Virus record (IMG/VR): IMGVR_UViG_3300038722_000002
Span: 1 to 64,000 of that record
Reading direction: 5' to 3' (one strand)
Length of the DNA stretch: 64,000 nt
Source of the DNA: a virus
Part shown: positions 7,469-17,156 of the stretch, in pieces
How the letters are laid out: every line of letters starts with the position of its first letter
How positions within the stretch are numbered: the first letter of the stretch is position 1
Position numbers and translations under genes: made by a program
Notes under the pieces: generated by a model
Databases searched by the model: none
Told to the model about the DNA's origin: nothing
What the model saw: the letters and a program-made list of their open reading frames with translations, nothing else

Positions 7469-7507
7469 AAGAAACTGGGTCAGCTTATTAATGACATACA
7501 GTTTCTT
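7469..7507. repeat. 9-bp inverted repeat between late genes
   Basis: AAGAAACTG at 7469-7477 pairs with CAGTTTCTT at 7499-7507 with 21 bases between. No T run follows on either strand, so it is not a clear terminator; it could act in RNA stability or processing of the late transcript. Confidence 0.4.
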
Positions 7508-7556
7508 CGTTTTGGTTCTTGTTGTTTTAACCTGAGTGGGATTAGGGGACAACCTC

Positions 7557-7919
7557 TTATCCCCTGATAAAGTCCTGCATCACCCGTATGGTAGAGTCAT
7601 TTAGGCAGACCTCAACGAAACGTACTGATGAGCTGACTTTATAACCGACACCAAACTTGTAATTACCCCCAATTACTAACCCGCCAACACCCCAAGCATC
7701 GCTAGGGATGGTAGCTAGTATTTTAGTGTTTGTGTCATCCCAAGATAGGCCAGCACCCAAGGTAAGTGTTACCAAAGAGTCGGGGTCACTATCAGTAGCC
7801 GCGGTTTTTACTAGCAAGATTGCTTCTACTATATCAGCACTGGTAATTTCTTCAGAGGCTAGGATAGAGGAGAAATCCAGTACTATCTCTTCCTGTGTCT
7901 CATAAAACAATTCCATCAT
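7557..7919 (-). CDS. Virion-associated beta-rich protein, 120 aa
   Basis: The start has two adjacent ATG codons (7919 and 7916) overlapping the stop of the 54-aa gene upstream, with AGGAGG nearby. The protein is acidic and beta-rich (VTLTLGAGLSWDDTNTKILA, then GNYKFGVGYKVSSSVRFVEV). The composition fits a tail-fibre or tip subunit. No family is recognised. Confidence 0.5.
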   Translation of the reverse strand: MMELFYETQEEIVLDFSSILASEEITSADIVEAILLVKTAATDSDPDSLVTLTLGAGLSWDDTNTKILATIPSDAWGVGGLVIGGNYKFGVGYKVSSSVRFVEVCLNDSTIRVMQDFIRG

Positions 7920-8080
7920 TTACCTCCTAATACTGTAACTGTTTTTGTTTTAATAGAGACTTCTACTTCTTTGGGTAGCATGGCGGCAGAGACTTCCTTC
8001 TTAGGTAGCTCTGCAAAAACATTATTCGTCTGTACTGCGACAACCTTGGGAGGTTGTGAAAAACCATAAGTGTAAAACAC
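7916..8080 (-). CDS. Small protein, 54 aa, GTG start
   Basis: The GTG at 8080 overlaps the TAG of the previous gene by one base and has AAGGAG 8 bases upstream. The frame is open to TGA at 7916-7918, which overlaps the next ATG. The product has a proline/lysine-rich middle (AELPKKEVSAAMLPKEVEVS) and a beta-like tail. The tight coupling on both sides argues that it is real. Function unknown. Confidence 0.55.
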   Translation of the reverse strand: MFYTYGFSQPPKVVAVQTNNVFAELPKKEVSAAMLPKEVEVSIKTKTVTVLGGK

Positions 8081-8682
8081 TAGGGAGACTCCTTCGGTGC
8101 TATTTCATCTGCATCATACAGTGTTGAGGGTATGCCATTCTTATATGATTGATTTACATGTCTAGGTGTTATGTTGTCTTGATCGTATATAGTAACCTCA
8201 CCAGAAGCAATATCCTGTACACGCCTACCTAACAAGGAGAGATAAACCGACTGTAGTTCTGCGGCTTGCTCAACAGATAGACCAGACCCAGAACTGATTG
8301 TAATGACCTCTACTTGTGGCGGTATATAGTTGATGTCTATAGACGTTGTGGGGCTTAGTCCACTTTTATCAAAGCAATCAACACCCTCTTGTCCATCGTC
8401 CGTGATTATTGTACCAGTGACGGTAATTACATGACTATCATCGTATGGTACTATTTTAGTGCCGTGCTCACACCTAACATAACGTTCAGTAGCTTTACCG
8501 CCACCCTTATCGACATTACCAAACGCTTTTAAAAACACTTTGTATTTACGCAGGCTCTCATCGGTTTTACGAAGCGCCCTCATTTCCTTATAAATGTCTA
8601 TCGGGTGTACATCATTTCCTTGAGTGCTTGCGCTTAAATATATTCTTCTATTAACTCCATCTATGCTATCAATCACTGCCAT
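8080..8682 (-). CDS. Virion structural protein, 200 aa
   Basis: The protein begins MAVIDSIDGVNRRIYLSAST and contains HPIDIYKEMRALRKTDESLR, GTKIVPYDDSHVITVTGTII and SIDINYIPPQVEVITI. I recognise this arrangement from structural proteins found near tail-fibre genes in diverse tailed phages, where the N-terminal part resembles that of neighbouring tip proteins. Its residues DxYKxMRxLRxxDESLRKYxxF are also echoed in the next two upstream proteins. The exact place in the virion is unknown. Confidence 0.6.
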   Translation of the reverse strand: MAVIDSIDGVNRRIYLSASTQGNDVHPIDIYKEMRALRKTDESLRKYKVFLKAFGNVDKGGGKATERYVRCEHGTKIVPYDDSHVITVTGTIITDDGQEGVDCFDKSGLSPTTSIDINYIPPQVEVITISSGSGLSVEQAAELQSVYLSLLGRRVQDIASGEVTIYDQDNITPRHVNQSYKNGIPSTLYDADEIAPKESP

Positions 8683-8737
8683 GCTTTACACCCCGATATA
8701 CTTTGAAACAAGGGCACCTGTGGTGCCCTGAAAACAT

Positions 8738-10189
8738 CTACACGTTTGTCTCTACTGTGGGGATACATGATTGTGATACTGCCGAGTCAGTAATGGTGAA
8801 GGCTGTTAATGCCTGCGTAACACCACCATCACCTTCACACAAGAACACGACATTCGTACTACCGTCAGTTGTGTAGTCGTGAGAGAATGAAACATAGGTG
8901 TTTGCACCAGAGATAAACGGTGAGGTATTATCTGCAACACCTTTAACCTCAGCACTATTTGCATCTTCATAAGTTGCTGCTGCTGCTGTATCGTAGTTGG
9001 CAGCTAAGAAGCAGTGGAACCAAGCCTCTGTATCAGCTATAGCGCCTGAACCAAGCTCTACTTGAACTGGAGTAAATACTGGATATACAGCAGTCAAACC
9101 ATTATCATCTAGGAACTCAACCTGAGTTAAGTCACTGACTGGCAAGTCTTCAATAAACACACCAAGACCATCGCCAGCACCAGTGATAGGACGAACCTTA
9201 CCTGATGGGGTATACGTATACCAAGTATCATAATCTTTACCGTTTAAAGACGCTGTACCATCTGTGACAATAGCATCAGCTTGTGCTATTGCATCTAGGT
9301 AAGCAACACATTGTGCTAAAGAGCCTCCACCTGTGTTATGTAGTATCCACGAGAAATCAGCATCAGGGCCAGCAAAACCTGTTTCGGTCTGTGGTGTAGC
9401 TAGTTTCTCTAAACTCATACCGTCCCAAGGTGATATTGGCGTAGTGTAAACATCTGCCAGATTATAGTCACCAGAGGTTAGGTGGTTGCTTTCGTTCAAA
9501 GCGGCACCAGTAGAGTACCCACCAAGCTCAGCAATACCTAGAGTTCCCGCAGTATCAATACGGTCATAGTTCTGACCATATGTACGAATACTCATGTACA
9601 TTGCTGCGGCAGTATTATCTAGTGTTGGTGTACCTGTAGCTGCATCATCTTGATATACAAGTACGGCTTCATCAATGTTACCACCCTTAGCGAAATCAAT
9701 AGAAGAAGCATATTGTGAAGGTTGCCAGTATGGTGTAGATGTTGGTAAGATTGCACCAAGACCTTTAGGGCCGAAATACTTACGTGTAATAACACCAGCA
9801 GCGTTAATCTCATCCCAACCAGAGCCTCGATGAAGCGCTCTTGTAGCATCATTAGCTGGCTTACGTCCATTAACAAATTTGTATGAACCACCGAACTTAA
9901 ACGTACCTTGTGTCCAGCGTTTATACTTACGAAGGTCTTCATCAACTTTACGCTCTTGGTTTTCAAAAGCATAAGTAGCTTCCATCTTAACACCATCAAG
10001 ACGGATAAGTGGGTTTGGGTCAGTGGCACCACCACCATGCGAGGTTAAATCTAAGGTTGGATAATCTGTAGCATCACCATACTCAAGTGTGCCTGCTGCC
10101 TTGTCAAAGAATACGTTACCATCTGTAAAGGAATTACTTGAGGCTTGAAACAAGCTTGTAGCGTAGTTGGATAGATCAATAGTAGCCAT
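8738..10189 (-). CDS. Virion protein, probable tail tip or fibre subunit
   Basis: The 483-aa protein is rich in Thr, Ala, Gly and Asp and beta-rich throughout. Its N-terminal 110 residues (MATIDLSNYATSLFQASSNS, DGNVFFDKAAGTLEYG, YPTLDLTSHGG, ATYAFENQERKVDEDLRKY) are echoed in the next upstream gene product (10204-10554). The DEDLRKYKRW segment also resembles DESLRKYKVF in the protein at 8080. It is probably a multimeric tail or capsid-surface component. No enzymatic motif is seen. Confidence 0.6.
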   Translation of the reverse strand: MATIDLSNYATSLFQASSNSFTDGNVFFDKAAGTLEYGDATDYPTLDLTSHGGGATDPNPLIRLDGVKMEATYAFENQERKVDEDLRKYKRWTQGTFKFGGSYKFVNGRKPANDATRALHRGSGWDEINAAGVITRKYFGPKGLGAILPTSTPYWQPSQYASSIDFAKGGNIDEAVLVYQDDAATGTPTLDNTAAAMYMSIRTYGQNYDRIDTAGTLGIAELGGYSTGAALNESNHLTSGDYNLADVYTTPISPWDGMSLEKLATPQTETGFAGPDADFSWILHNTGGGSLAQCVAYLDAIAQADAIVTDGTASLNGKDYDTWYTYTPSGKVRPITGAGDGLGVFIEDLPVSDLTQVEFLDDNGLTAVYPVFTPVQVELGSGAIADTEAWFHCFLAANYDTAAAATYEDANSAEVKGVADNTSPFISGANTYVSFSHDYTTDGSTNVVFLCEGDGGVTQALTAFTITDSAVSQSCIPTVETNV

Positions 10190-10203
10190 TGTTTAGTTCA
10201 TTC

Positions 10204-10554
10204 CTATTTTATAATTAATGTTGTTTCATTGGTGGTTGGAATATCAAACTTTAACCCTACTGGGCTGCAATTAGTCCATCTAAGATGACGACGTAAAAGC
10301 TCGCCCTCATCAGAGCGTCTAATGCTAATTTCAAATGCGTACAATGCTTGCGCAGTGACACCTCCTATATTAGATAAGGAGTTTTCGTGGGTTGAACTAA
10401 GCCCCTTGCGCGATAGGTCTAGTGTAGGATGCAGTTCTTTTGTACCTAGCTCGACAGTTTTATTTTCAGTGTTAAAGAATACATTACCATCCAAGAATTG
10501 ATCTGTTGAAGATAAGAACAGATTTTCCCTATAGTTATTAATATCAATAATCAT
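10204..10554 (-). CDS. Short paralogue of the N-terminal domain of the 483-aa virion protein
   Basis: The 116-aa protein aligns with the first 115 residues of the protein at 8738-10189: both have DGNVFF, TLDLS or TLDLT, YAFE and RRHLRW or RKYKRW at matching places. It ends after the shared domain, so it is either a duplicated free-standing copy that caps or competes with the longer protein, or a remnant of a full-length copy. The reading frame is intact. Confidence 0.6.
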   Translation of the reverse strand: MIIDINNYRENLFLSSTDQFLDGNVFFNTENKTVELGTKELHPTLDLSRKGLSSTHENSLSNIGGVTAQALYAFEISIRRSDEGELLRRHLRWTNCSPVGLKFDIPTTNETTLIIK

Positions 10555-10555
10555 C

Positions 10556-10864
10556 TTAGTTTTCCTCAGAGATGATATGTTGCTCTAGTGCGTTTGCTAG
10601 TCTTAGGTTTTCCTGTTGTAGCAGCTCAAAAGATTTTCTTGCACCCTTCTCAGCAGCCAGTAGTTTCTGCTCGAACTCACCTTCTGCGCGTCTCTTACCT
10701 TCAGAGTAAGCTTGTTCAAGTAGCTTGCTTACCTGATCCCTTATTGCAAAAGTTTCTTGTGCTGTTGTTGCTGGATGTAGGGAGTAAAGAACCTCCCCCT
10801 CTAAGCTGACAACCCAAGGGCCATCCCCTTGCTTATTGGCTGACGCTTTGGTCATATCAATCAT
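10556..10864 (-). CDS. Coiled-coil protein, 102 aa
   Basis: After a short start containing PWVVSLEGEVLYSLHPATTA, the protein is a continuous charged helix (SKLLEQAYSEGKRRAEGEFE and on), most likely a coiled-coil trimer or dimer. It overlaps the upstream gene by 8 bases and ends one base before the next. A tail-fibre chaperone or a short fibre segment are both possible. Confidence 0.5.
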   Translation of the reverse strand: MIDMTKASANKQGDGPWVVSLEGEVLYSLHPATTAQETFAIRDQVSKLLEQAYSEGKRRAEGEFEQKLLAAEKGARKSFELLQQENLRLANALEQHIISEEN

Positions 10865-12143
10865 TATTATCTACCTGTAGGTTTGGAATTACTGTTTGGT
10901 TTTCACTTCCTAGTATGATCGGCTGGGCCAATTCAACGTAGGTAGGGTGCATTATTTGTAAAGTAGTATTAGTGTCTGTAACGTATTCATAAGAGTATAT
11001 GTAGGTATCTGATACAGCATCCTCTATACCTGTTAGCTCAACACGAGAGGCTAATGGGTCTGGGTCTGTGACATACAACCTAAGCTCTGCCCCTATTGGG
11101 ACGTTTACGATAGTCAGTGTGGACTGTTGTGTTACTGTCTCAACAGTACCAGCACTAGCAAACGAACTTGTACTATTATAATTATTCCATCTAGTTTGAA
11201 TAACATCTACAGGAGTAAGTACTGGAGTATTTCTTGTGAAACGTAGGCTACTTATTGAACAGTTTGTGTTGGGGTACTGTACAGGCTTTGCGGGAGTATC
11301 TGCACCAGACAACCACTTCAATCGCTCTATGTCTGAAGAAAAAGCTCCGCTACTATGCAATACACCATCTAGGTAATAGTACACCGTACCGCTTTCCCTA
11401 TAGAAAGCAACATGGTGCCAAATACTCCAATCCAGCCACTGAGCGCCACCAATACTGGTGTCTCGTAAAACAAGAGCACCATAGTTGATACCTATGCCAA
11501 CAGAACCTACCCCAGAGAAGTAGTCCACTGGCGAGAAGACATTCTGAGTACCTGCGGTTGGTGCTGTCCCGTTGAAATTAACAAGAAACTCAAAATAGAA
11601 GTCACCAGATATATTCATCTCTTCTTCTAAGATTGCGTAGTTGTCTTGAAGTATGTTCCAAGCCTTCTGCCCAGCCACCTTACCATTGACATGTACTGGC
11701 GTACCTTTCTCTGATAGGGCGTTGTATGTTCCAGCTGAGTCTTTTGCAGTCTTAAAACCATCACCTACTGTAGCTTCTTGGAAGTGTATAGCTGCGTAAT
11801 ACTCAGACCAAACTGTACTTAACGGAAGCTGTGCCGAAGGATTGCCCCAGAACAAATAGACTATAGTATCAACAGACCCAGACAATGCTGTCTTTACATG
11901 CACTACGATCTCATCAGCCGATTTATCAATCATTTGAATATCAAAATCCAAAAGATTATTGCCGTTGACATCTGTAGCGAATCTAATGTCAGAACCATCT
12001 AAATTACAACCACCTACGTCAGCTAAAAGTTCTGCTGGGACATTAGAGGCGTTCAGCAATACTTGTGCAGCGGCTATATCGCCTGTTACTAGAGAATTAG
12101 TAATAGTAATAGGGCACTTCTTTGACCATCCATTAAGTGCCAT
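10857..12143 (-). CDS. Tail fibre protein with DUF2341 and LamG-like domain
   Basis: The 428-aa protein begins with a DUF2341-type segment (SKKCPITITNSLVTGDIAAA, then LDFDIQMIDKSADEIVVHVK and DTIVYLFWGNPSA) and continues into a concanavalin A-like (LamG) jelly roll (WLDWSIWHHVAFYRESGTVY, YYLDGVLHSSGAF, SSLRFTRNTPVL). Such domains bind sugars, and in a tail cluster they suggest recognition of surface polysaccharide. Its ATG overlaps the upstream stop. The C-terminal 90 residues form a further beta domain. Confidence 0.7.
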   Translation of the reverse strand: MALNGWSKKCPITITNSLVTGDIAAAQVLLNASNVPAELLADVGGCNLDGSDIRFATDVNGNNLLDFDIQMIDKSADEIVVHVKTALSGSVDTIVYLFWGNPSAQLPLSTVWSEYYAAIHFQEATVGDGFKTAKDSAGTYNALSEKGTPVHVNGKVAGQKAWNILQDNYAILEEEMNISGDFYFEFLVNFNGTAPTAGTQNVFSPVDYFSGVGSVGIGINYGALVLRDTSIGGAQWLDWSIWHHVAFYRESGTVYYYLDGVLHSSGAFSSDIERLKWLSGADTPAKPVQYPNTNCSISSLRFTRNTPVLTPVDVIQTRWNNYNSTSSFASAGTVETVTQQSTLTIVNVPIGAELRLYVTDPDPLASRVELTGIEDAVSDTYIYSYEYVTDTNTTLQIMHPTYVELAQPIILGSENQTVIPNLQVDNND

Positions 12144-12391
12144 TAGACCTCTCCTACCATTGGTATGAACTCGGTTTGTACTGGCCCCTTAACAACGTAA
12201 GTGGATGAGCCAAACTCTAACCTTCCATTACTATCAATAGAGAACCGCCATTCGTCAGGGAAAGTTGTTTCTAGGAAGCCTATATTCTCTAGGTGGATGT
12301 AGTCAAAAGATACTCCATTGAAATCCAAAGTCCACACATCACCTATCCACAAGCCATCACTTGTTTCATCTGCAATCACTTGTATTAACAT
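12143..12391 (-). CDS. Hypothetical tail-fibre-associated protein, 82 aa
   Basis: A small acidic beta-rich protein (LDFNGVSFDYIHLENIGFLE, DSNGRLEFGSSTYVVKGPVQ) that reads like a single beta-sandwich. Its stop overlaps the ATG of the LamG fibre gene, so the two are made together; it could be a fibre-associated or adaptor protein. No family is recognised. Confidence 0.5.
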   Translation of the reverse strand: MLIQVIADETSDGLWIGDVWTLDFNGVSFDYIHLENIGFLETTFPDEWRFSIDSNGRLEFGSSTYVVKGPVQTEFIPMVGEV

Positions 12392-12417
12392 AAACGCCTC
12401 TTTTATTGTTTCTACTA

Positions 12418-14214
12418 TTATACAGCCAACTTTCGACCCTCAGCAGTGATCGACCCGATAGCAGGGGCAAAAGTGTTGCCTGTTACTTCATCGAGATCCC
12501 ATGCGTGCGTCGTGCCCGTTGGGTATGTAACACCGTCATCATCTGTAGCCACTACAGTACCGTTAGCAATCCATAGTCGCTCAATCTGACCCTGCCAACC
12601 AGTGTTGTCATAGCTGTAGCTAGTTAGGTGGACGTCTCGATTCACTGGGTTAGAGAATTGCAGATCTAGGGTATTGGCGAACGTAGAGTCCCAATAGCTT
12701 GAGATGCTGTACTCGTAGTATTTAACACCATCAACATAAAAGCTCAGTGTAGTTCCCGACACCGTTACACGAACAACAGCGCCAGCAGGGAAGCCATTAG
12801 CTGGCAATGTGGTAACTTCTGTGCTGTCATACGTTCGACTTGCGCCATTACCAACAATCATCTCTGAGTAGGTAGCATCATGGCCTATAGCAACCGCCAT
12901 CCAGTTGCGGCCTTCACGGCTGAACATCCCGCGGCCCATGCCGTCTTTTGGCCAAGCGTCAACGAGAGTGAAGCCAAAACTATGATGACCAGCTTTGGTC
13001 AATACGTTGTCTAGTGAAGCATCATTGCCAAAATGAATGTACTGGAAGCCAGTCCCCCAATGAACGTCTGTTCGGTCGCTTGGGTAATAGGTTGCTCCTA
13101 CCGTGTAGTTAAATTCACTTGATTCAGTAGGCTGTTCTATAGAATTTTCGTAAGCTGTTGAACCTATAAATAATGTAGATAAAGAATCTACGAAACCTAA
13201 ATTACTATTGTTAGTGGGGCTATTCACAAAATCATAGCCAGTCTTCGTTATTAATTGCCATTGTGAACTAAATTCTGAATAGACTAAAGCTGTATCTGAT
13301 GCTCCATCCTTAACAAACATATAGTGACCTCCACCTGATTTCCATACTGCATTTCCTGAGAAGGTGTCTTCTGTTACTAAGGTATAAGAAGGCAATGTTT
13401 TTCTAGTGTACGTACCATCAAAACCAAAGTAACCTGAAATCTCTAACACTGAATAGTCAGTAGCTCCGCCCTCAGCTATGTCTTGACTTGTAGGTGCAAC
13501 TAAGTCGTATGTTAGTGATGTTGTAATATCAGTTGACAGCCCATCAACCAAAGTAGAAGGATCGGTTGATGAACCAATAAACACTGCCCAGTAGTTGTAG
13601 CCTGTAGGGGATATCAGATAGTTCCAAGTACCGTCGCCGTTATCTTTTACATAGATGGGCCATGCAGCATCCTCAATCAACGTACCGTTACTTGCGCCCG
13701 CTGTTCTGCCGTGAAAAGCAGTCTTAATGTAATACTCGGTATTATCAGTATTTGACGTGCTAATACGCATGAACGGATACGGGTTCAAGGCATTGGTGAA
13801 CTCAAGAACCCCTTGTGATGCTCGAATCTCCCAATCAATCTGATATGCAGCCGATGTTCCAGCAGGGTTTGAAGCTGTCACAAAGAAAGTGCCAGAACCA
13901 GTTGCCGCAGTAGTCGTATAAGTAATCACACCGCTAGAAGTGTCAAAACTAAACTCGGCAGGCAGAGTTCCGCTAGACACCGACCATAGAGTGAAAGGTT
14001 GAGACCCAGACAAAATAATTGGGGCAATTGTGCCTGAGCTGTCAACATTAACCTCTACTGATGGATATGCAAAGGTGGGCGCAGTAAAAACGTCACCTTC
14101 AAGCATCCAATCAACAACGTCAAAGGCATCATTTACCTTTTCCCAAGCAACCCTGTTCACATCGCCAGTGCCGTCATTTGGGGCAGCGCCTACATTGATT
14201 TTTTCAAGTGTCAT
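12418..14214 (-). CDS. Large tail fibre, candidate receptor-binding protein
   Basis: The 598-aa protein begins with KINVGAAPNDGTGD, a motif common at the start of phage tail and tip proteins. Residues about 48-130 look like an Ig- or cadherin-like fold (GSQPFTLWSVSSGTLPAEFS). From about residue 380 it has a concanavalin/LamG-like lectin region (YIHFGNDASLDNVLTKAGHH, VVRVTVSGTTLSFYVDGVKY). The last 30 residues (TTHAWDLDEVTGNTFAP) close the fold. It is a strong candidate for host binding. Confidence 0.7.
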   Translation of the reverse strand: MTLEKINVGAAPNDGTGDVNRVAWEKVNDAFDVVDWMLEGDVFTAPTFAYPSVEVNVDSSGTIAPIILSGSQPFTLWSVSSGTLPAEFSFDTSSGVITYTTTAATGSGTFFVTASNPAGTSAAYQIDWEIRASQGVLEFTNALNPYPFMRISTSNTDNTEYYIKTAFHGRTAGASNGTLIEDAAWPIYVKDNGDGTWNYLISPTGYNYWAVFIGSSTDPSTLVDGLSTDITTSLTYDLVAPTSQDIAEGGATDYSVLEISGYFGFDGTYTRKTLPSYTLVTEDTFSGNAVWKSGGGHYMFVKDGASDTALVYSEFSSQWQLITKTGYDFVNSPTNNSNLGFVDSLSTLFIGSTAYENSIEQPTESSEFNYTVGATYYPSDRTDVHWGTGFQYIHFGNDASLDNVLTKAGHHSFGFTLVDAWPKDGMGRGMFSREGRNWMAVAIGHDATYSEMIVGNGASRTYDSTEVTTLPANGFPAGAVVRVTVSGTTLSFYVDGVKYYEYSISSYWDSTFANTLDLQFSNPVNRDVHLTSYSYDNTGWQGQIERLWIANGTVVATDDDGVTYPTGTTHAWDLDEVTGNTFAPAIGSITAEGRKLAV

Positions 14215-14226
14215 TGTAAATTCCTA

Positions 14227-15459
14227 TTAAGTTTGATCAGCGGTGTATGCTGTTGTATCTACCGTTATGTCGGTGGCATCAGTAGTCGGTGCTGATGAAG
14301 GTGTGATCGGGGTTGTAATTTCTAACCTATGCGCGTATGCCTTTCGCTGTTCCTCATTAAACACTGAGATCAGCACCGAGCCTGTAACAGACTCCAAATC
14401 ACCGCCTATATAGTTAGGCATTGGGTGGTCTACATCACCAAGGTCTAGCGTTAATGTACCCTCAGTCACCGTTACAGTCTTCGGCAATACCAGCGCGTCA
14501 TTCTCGCCAGCGTATTGCTGTACACCTGTTAGCAGCGAGTTGTCCGCTATGTATTGCGATTTAGCGAACGGAACTGATTCGTGAGTGCTTACAACCTGAT
14601 TGGTAAACTCAAGCGTCAAATCATCATCATCGGCAGCATTGCGCGTAATCCAGCGAGTTTTCCAGCCCGTATTGGTTAGCGGCATTGCGTCAAACGCATT
14701 ATTAACGTCCGTTAGTGATTCCTCGTAACCCTGCTTAACATCAATGTCGAATGTAGTAGCTGTGCGATTACTCACCCAACTGGTTACATCAACATCGAAC
14801 GGAATTGTTGCGAAGTCGTCCAAAGATGCCTGAAATCTGAACGGTGCCGTGGTCGATAGATCAGTACCCGTGCCAGACTTTATGCCGTCTGAATCTATTA
14901 GGCTTGGCTCTGTTAGTGCTGGCCCGCCAGCCTGTACTGTGAACTGTGAGTGAGTGATAGCCGCATAGGCATTGGAACCCCCCGTACCTTTTGAAAATGT
15001 TAGGGATATTTCGCCATTAGCGGGTGCAACAACCTGCAAGCCAGAATAAGGCTCTGCTGGCGCATCTATGGCGCTCCCCGTGTAGTCAAACACCACTGGA
15101 GCGCCGTCACCCTGTATTGTTACTAAAGTTCCTGCGTCACTACCAAGGTAGTTAGACCCGCCAAATGTAACAATATCACCAGCGGTAAAGCCTGTGTAGG
15201 TGATTGTTGTGGAAACCCCAAGCGCAGAGCGGACAGAGTATTGCCACATTTGCTGGTCAAGCCCCCAGTGAGGTTGAGTAGCCCACGCCAATGCCTGCAC
15301 ATACGATCCCAGATCGGTATCAAGCCGAACGGAGTAAGGACTAGGGAGTCCATCATCTGTTAAAGCTTGGGTCTGACCTGATGTTAGGAGGCTGCAATTC
15401 TGCCACCCCGACTGGGCAGCTGGGGCTGCGGAGTTACCATATCTTATTTTAACCGCCAT
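14227..15459 (-). CDS. Tail fibre / virion protein, 410 aa
   Basis: The protein is beta-rich with several Ig-like stretches (VSTTITYTGFTAGDIVTFGG, GLQVVAPANGEISLTFSKGT) and no enzymatic motif. Its ATG overlaps the stop of the upstream gene. It sits among fibre genes and probably forms part of the same adhesion apparatus. GC-rich codons appear more often here than in the neighbouring baseplate genes, which hints at exchange of fibre modules, but I have not measured this. Confidence 0.6.
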   Translation of the reverse strand: MAVKIRYGNSAAPAAQSGWQNCSLLTSGQTQALTDDGLPSPYSVRLDTDLGSYVQALAWATQPHWGLDQQMWQYSVRSALGVSTTITYTGFTAGDIVTFGGSNYLGSDAGTLVTIQGDGAPVVFDYTGSAIDAPAEPYSGLQVVAPANGEISLTFSKGTGGSNAYAAITHSQFTVQAGGPALTEPSLIDSDGIKSGTGTDLSTTAPFRFQASLDDFATIPFDVDVTSWVSNRTATTFDIDVKQGYEESLTDVNNAFDAMPLTNTGWKTRWITRNAADDDDLTLEFTNQVVSTHESVPFAKSQYIADNSLLTGVQQYAGENDALVLPKTVTVTEGTLTLDLGDVDHPMPNYIGGDLESVTGSVLISVFNEEQRKAYAHRLEITTPITPSSAPTTDATDITVDTTAYTADQT

Positions 15460-17117
15460 TATGCATCACCTACTTGAACCGATGTAATCTGAACACCATC
15501 AGCCCCAATTATATTTAGGAATCTTGAAGAAATGTCGACTTCATTATAGAAGAAACCCATCTCGACACTATCAACCACAATTTGCCCAGAAGCCCATGAC
15601 CCGATAGTTAGTGGCGTGAATTTTTTAGCTAATGTTATGTCAGCGTTATCTGAAATCACAACTCTTGCTCTAGCGCCTTCACCACCAGTTATATATGTGT
15701 GCGAGGAAATCGCATAACAATCACCAGCTCTGCTCATGCCTCGAACAAAGGCAGGGAACTTAACTCTATCGACAAAAAACTTATCTGCTACATCAGCAGG
15801 AGGTGTTGCAGTCTTGAGGTCGTAATCGGCAGCAACACCAATATTGTTACAGAAGTTGCCTCGCTCGGTATCAGTCAGACGGTAATCAAGCAAACCATCC
15901 TTTGCACCATACGCCGTACCCAGATAATCGTATTTCTCGACAACATATTGCTCTCGCTGACTCTCAGCTATTGCTGGTGCAACATTAGTGCTTGTAAAAT
16001 TCTCACCCGATGGGAAAGTCGCATCAATACTTTGTAATCCGTTTGAGCTTAACGAAAGAGTTGTCCCTAGCCACGCATCAAAAGAATCCACATATCCTGC
16101 TACTGTCCCGCCGAACATATCGATGTGACTTGCTTTATCTCCATCGTCCGACTCCATTAACCACATCGATTTAACGCCTGATCGATACCCGATACCTTTG
16201 ACTGCAAATACATCTGCATTAGCTTGATTCGCATCTGGGTAAGTAACAACTTGGTAGCAATATGTATTCTTATAATCCGCACCAAAAACCGCATCAATCT
16301 TTTTAAATTGAAGACCATCGATATTTAATACAAAGTAGCAACTGGCGTTAATCGCAATTGCTGATGGATCATTGACCGTACCATTTATGGCTAGAGTGTA
16401 ATAACTGCCCGAATCTATGACGCTAGTTATTTTCTCAGCTATCGCTGGCGCTGTCTGCCCAACAACCTCTCTTGAGGTCATTTGGTAAGCACCTATAAAC
16501 TCTGCCGTTCTATCAGTCGAGTTTTCGTCCGTTTTACTGATTAGAATGCTTGTGCTGTCGGTTGACACACTAAAGAATCCTGCCGCTGGTGCGGAATCGC
16601 TGACCCCTGCATACTGGTAATTCATTAGTGCAGCCGCAGCCCCCTCCGCCCCAACAATTATGCCCTTGCCTGCTGGTAAATTCGCTGCGGACGTTACTAC
16701 AGGTGAACCGTAAAAACTTGGGGAAACTGTACTTGTGCCGTCAAAACTTCCTACAGGTACATCGACATCATCTGTAAGTCCTTCGTAGGTGTTAATTAAT
16801 AAATTAACAGGCCCGACAGCGCCGAAATCATAGGTGCCATCCGTAGTGATTGTGATTGATTCCCCCTGCGCAATATTGCCAGTAACAACCAACGCGCCTG
16901 CTGGTATTGATGTGTCTTTAGTCCCACCACTACCATTACCATCACTATACCAAAATAAGGCAGTCGATGACGGAAGCGAGGGAAGCAGACCACCGCCACC
17001 TCCTCCAGCACCTCCATGACCTATTGCACCACGTATCGCGCACCGTATAGCTTTCGTCAGTGCTTTTCTTATCATATCAACCTTCTTATTTATTTCACCA
17101 GTAGTAGAGAGCGCCAA
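15459..17117 (-). CDS. Tail fibre protein with glycine-rich hinge
   Basis: The 552-aa protein starts with a short helical segment (KKVDMIRKALTKAIRCAIRG) followed by a glycine hinge (GHGGAGGGGGG) and a long beta-rich body. The N-terminal helix plus Gly hinge is a usual way of attaching a flexible fibre to the baseplate. The body has no motif that I can assign to an enzyme. Its stop overlaps the next gene's ATG. Confidence 0.6.
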   Translation of the reverse strand: MALSTTGEINKKVDMIRKALTKAIRCAIRGAIGHGGAGGGGGGLLPSLPSSTALFWYSDGNGSGGTKDTSIPAGALVVTGNIAQGESITITTDGTYDFGAVGPVNLLINTYEGLTDDVDVPVGSFDGTSTVSPSFYGSPVVTSAANLPAGKGIIVGAEGAAAALMNYQYAGVSDSAPAAGFFSVSTDSTSILISKTDENSTDRTAEFIGAYQMTSREVVGQTAPAIAEKITSVIDSGSYYTLAINGTVNDPSAIAINASCYFVLNIDGLQFKKIDAVFGADYKNTYCYQVVTYPDANQANADVFAVKGIGYRSGVKSMWLMESDDGDKASHIDMFGGTVAGYVDSFDAWLGTTLSLSSNGLQSIDATFPSGENFTSTNVAPAIAESQREQYVVEKYDYLGTAYGAKDGLLDYRLTDTERGNFCNNIGVAADYDLKTATPPADVADKFFVDRVKFPAFVRGMSRAGDCYAISSHTYITGGEGARARVVISDNADITLAKKFTPLTIGSWASGQIVVDSVEMGFFYNEVDISSRFLNIIGADGVQITSVQVGDA

Positions 17118-17156
17118 GCTTATCTGATTTCAGCCGTTAAAAATCCGTAGTTAGGT

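Noticed and set aside
9619-10038. Minus-strand frame of 139 codons inside the 483-aa virion gene
   Set aside because: It is a shadow of the virion gene in another frame, with biased composition and no start signal.
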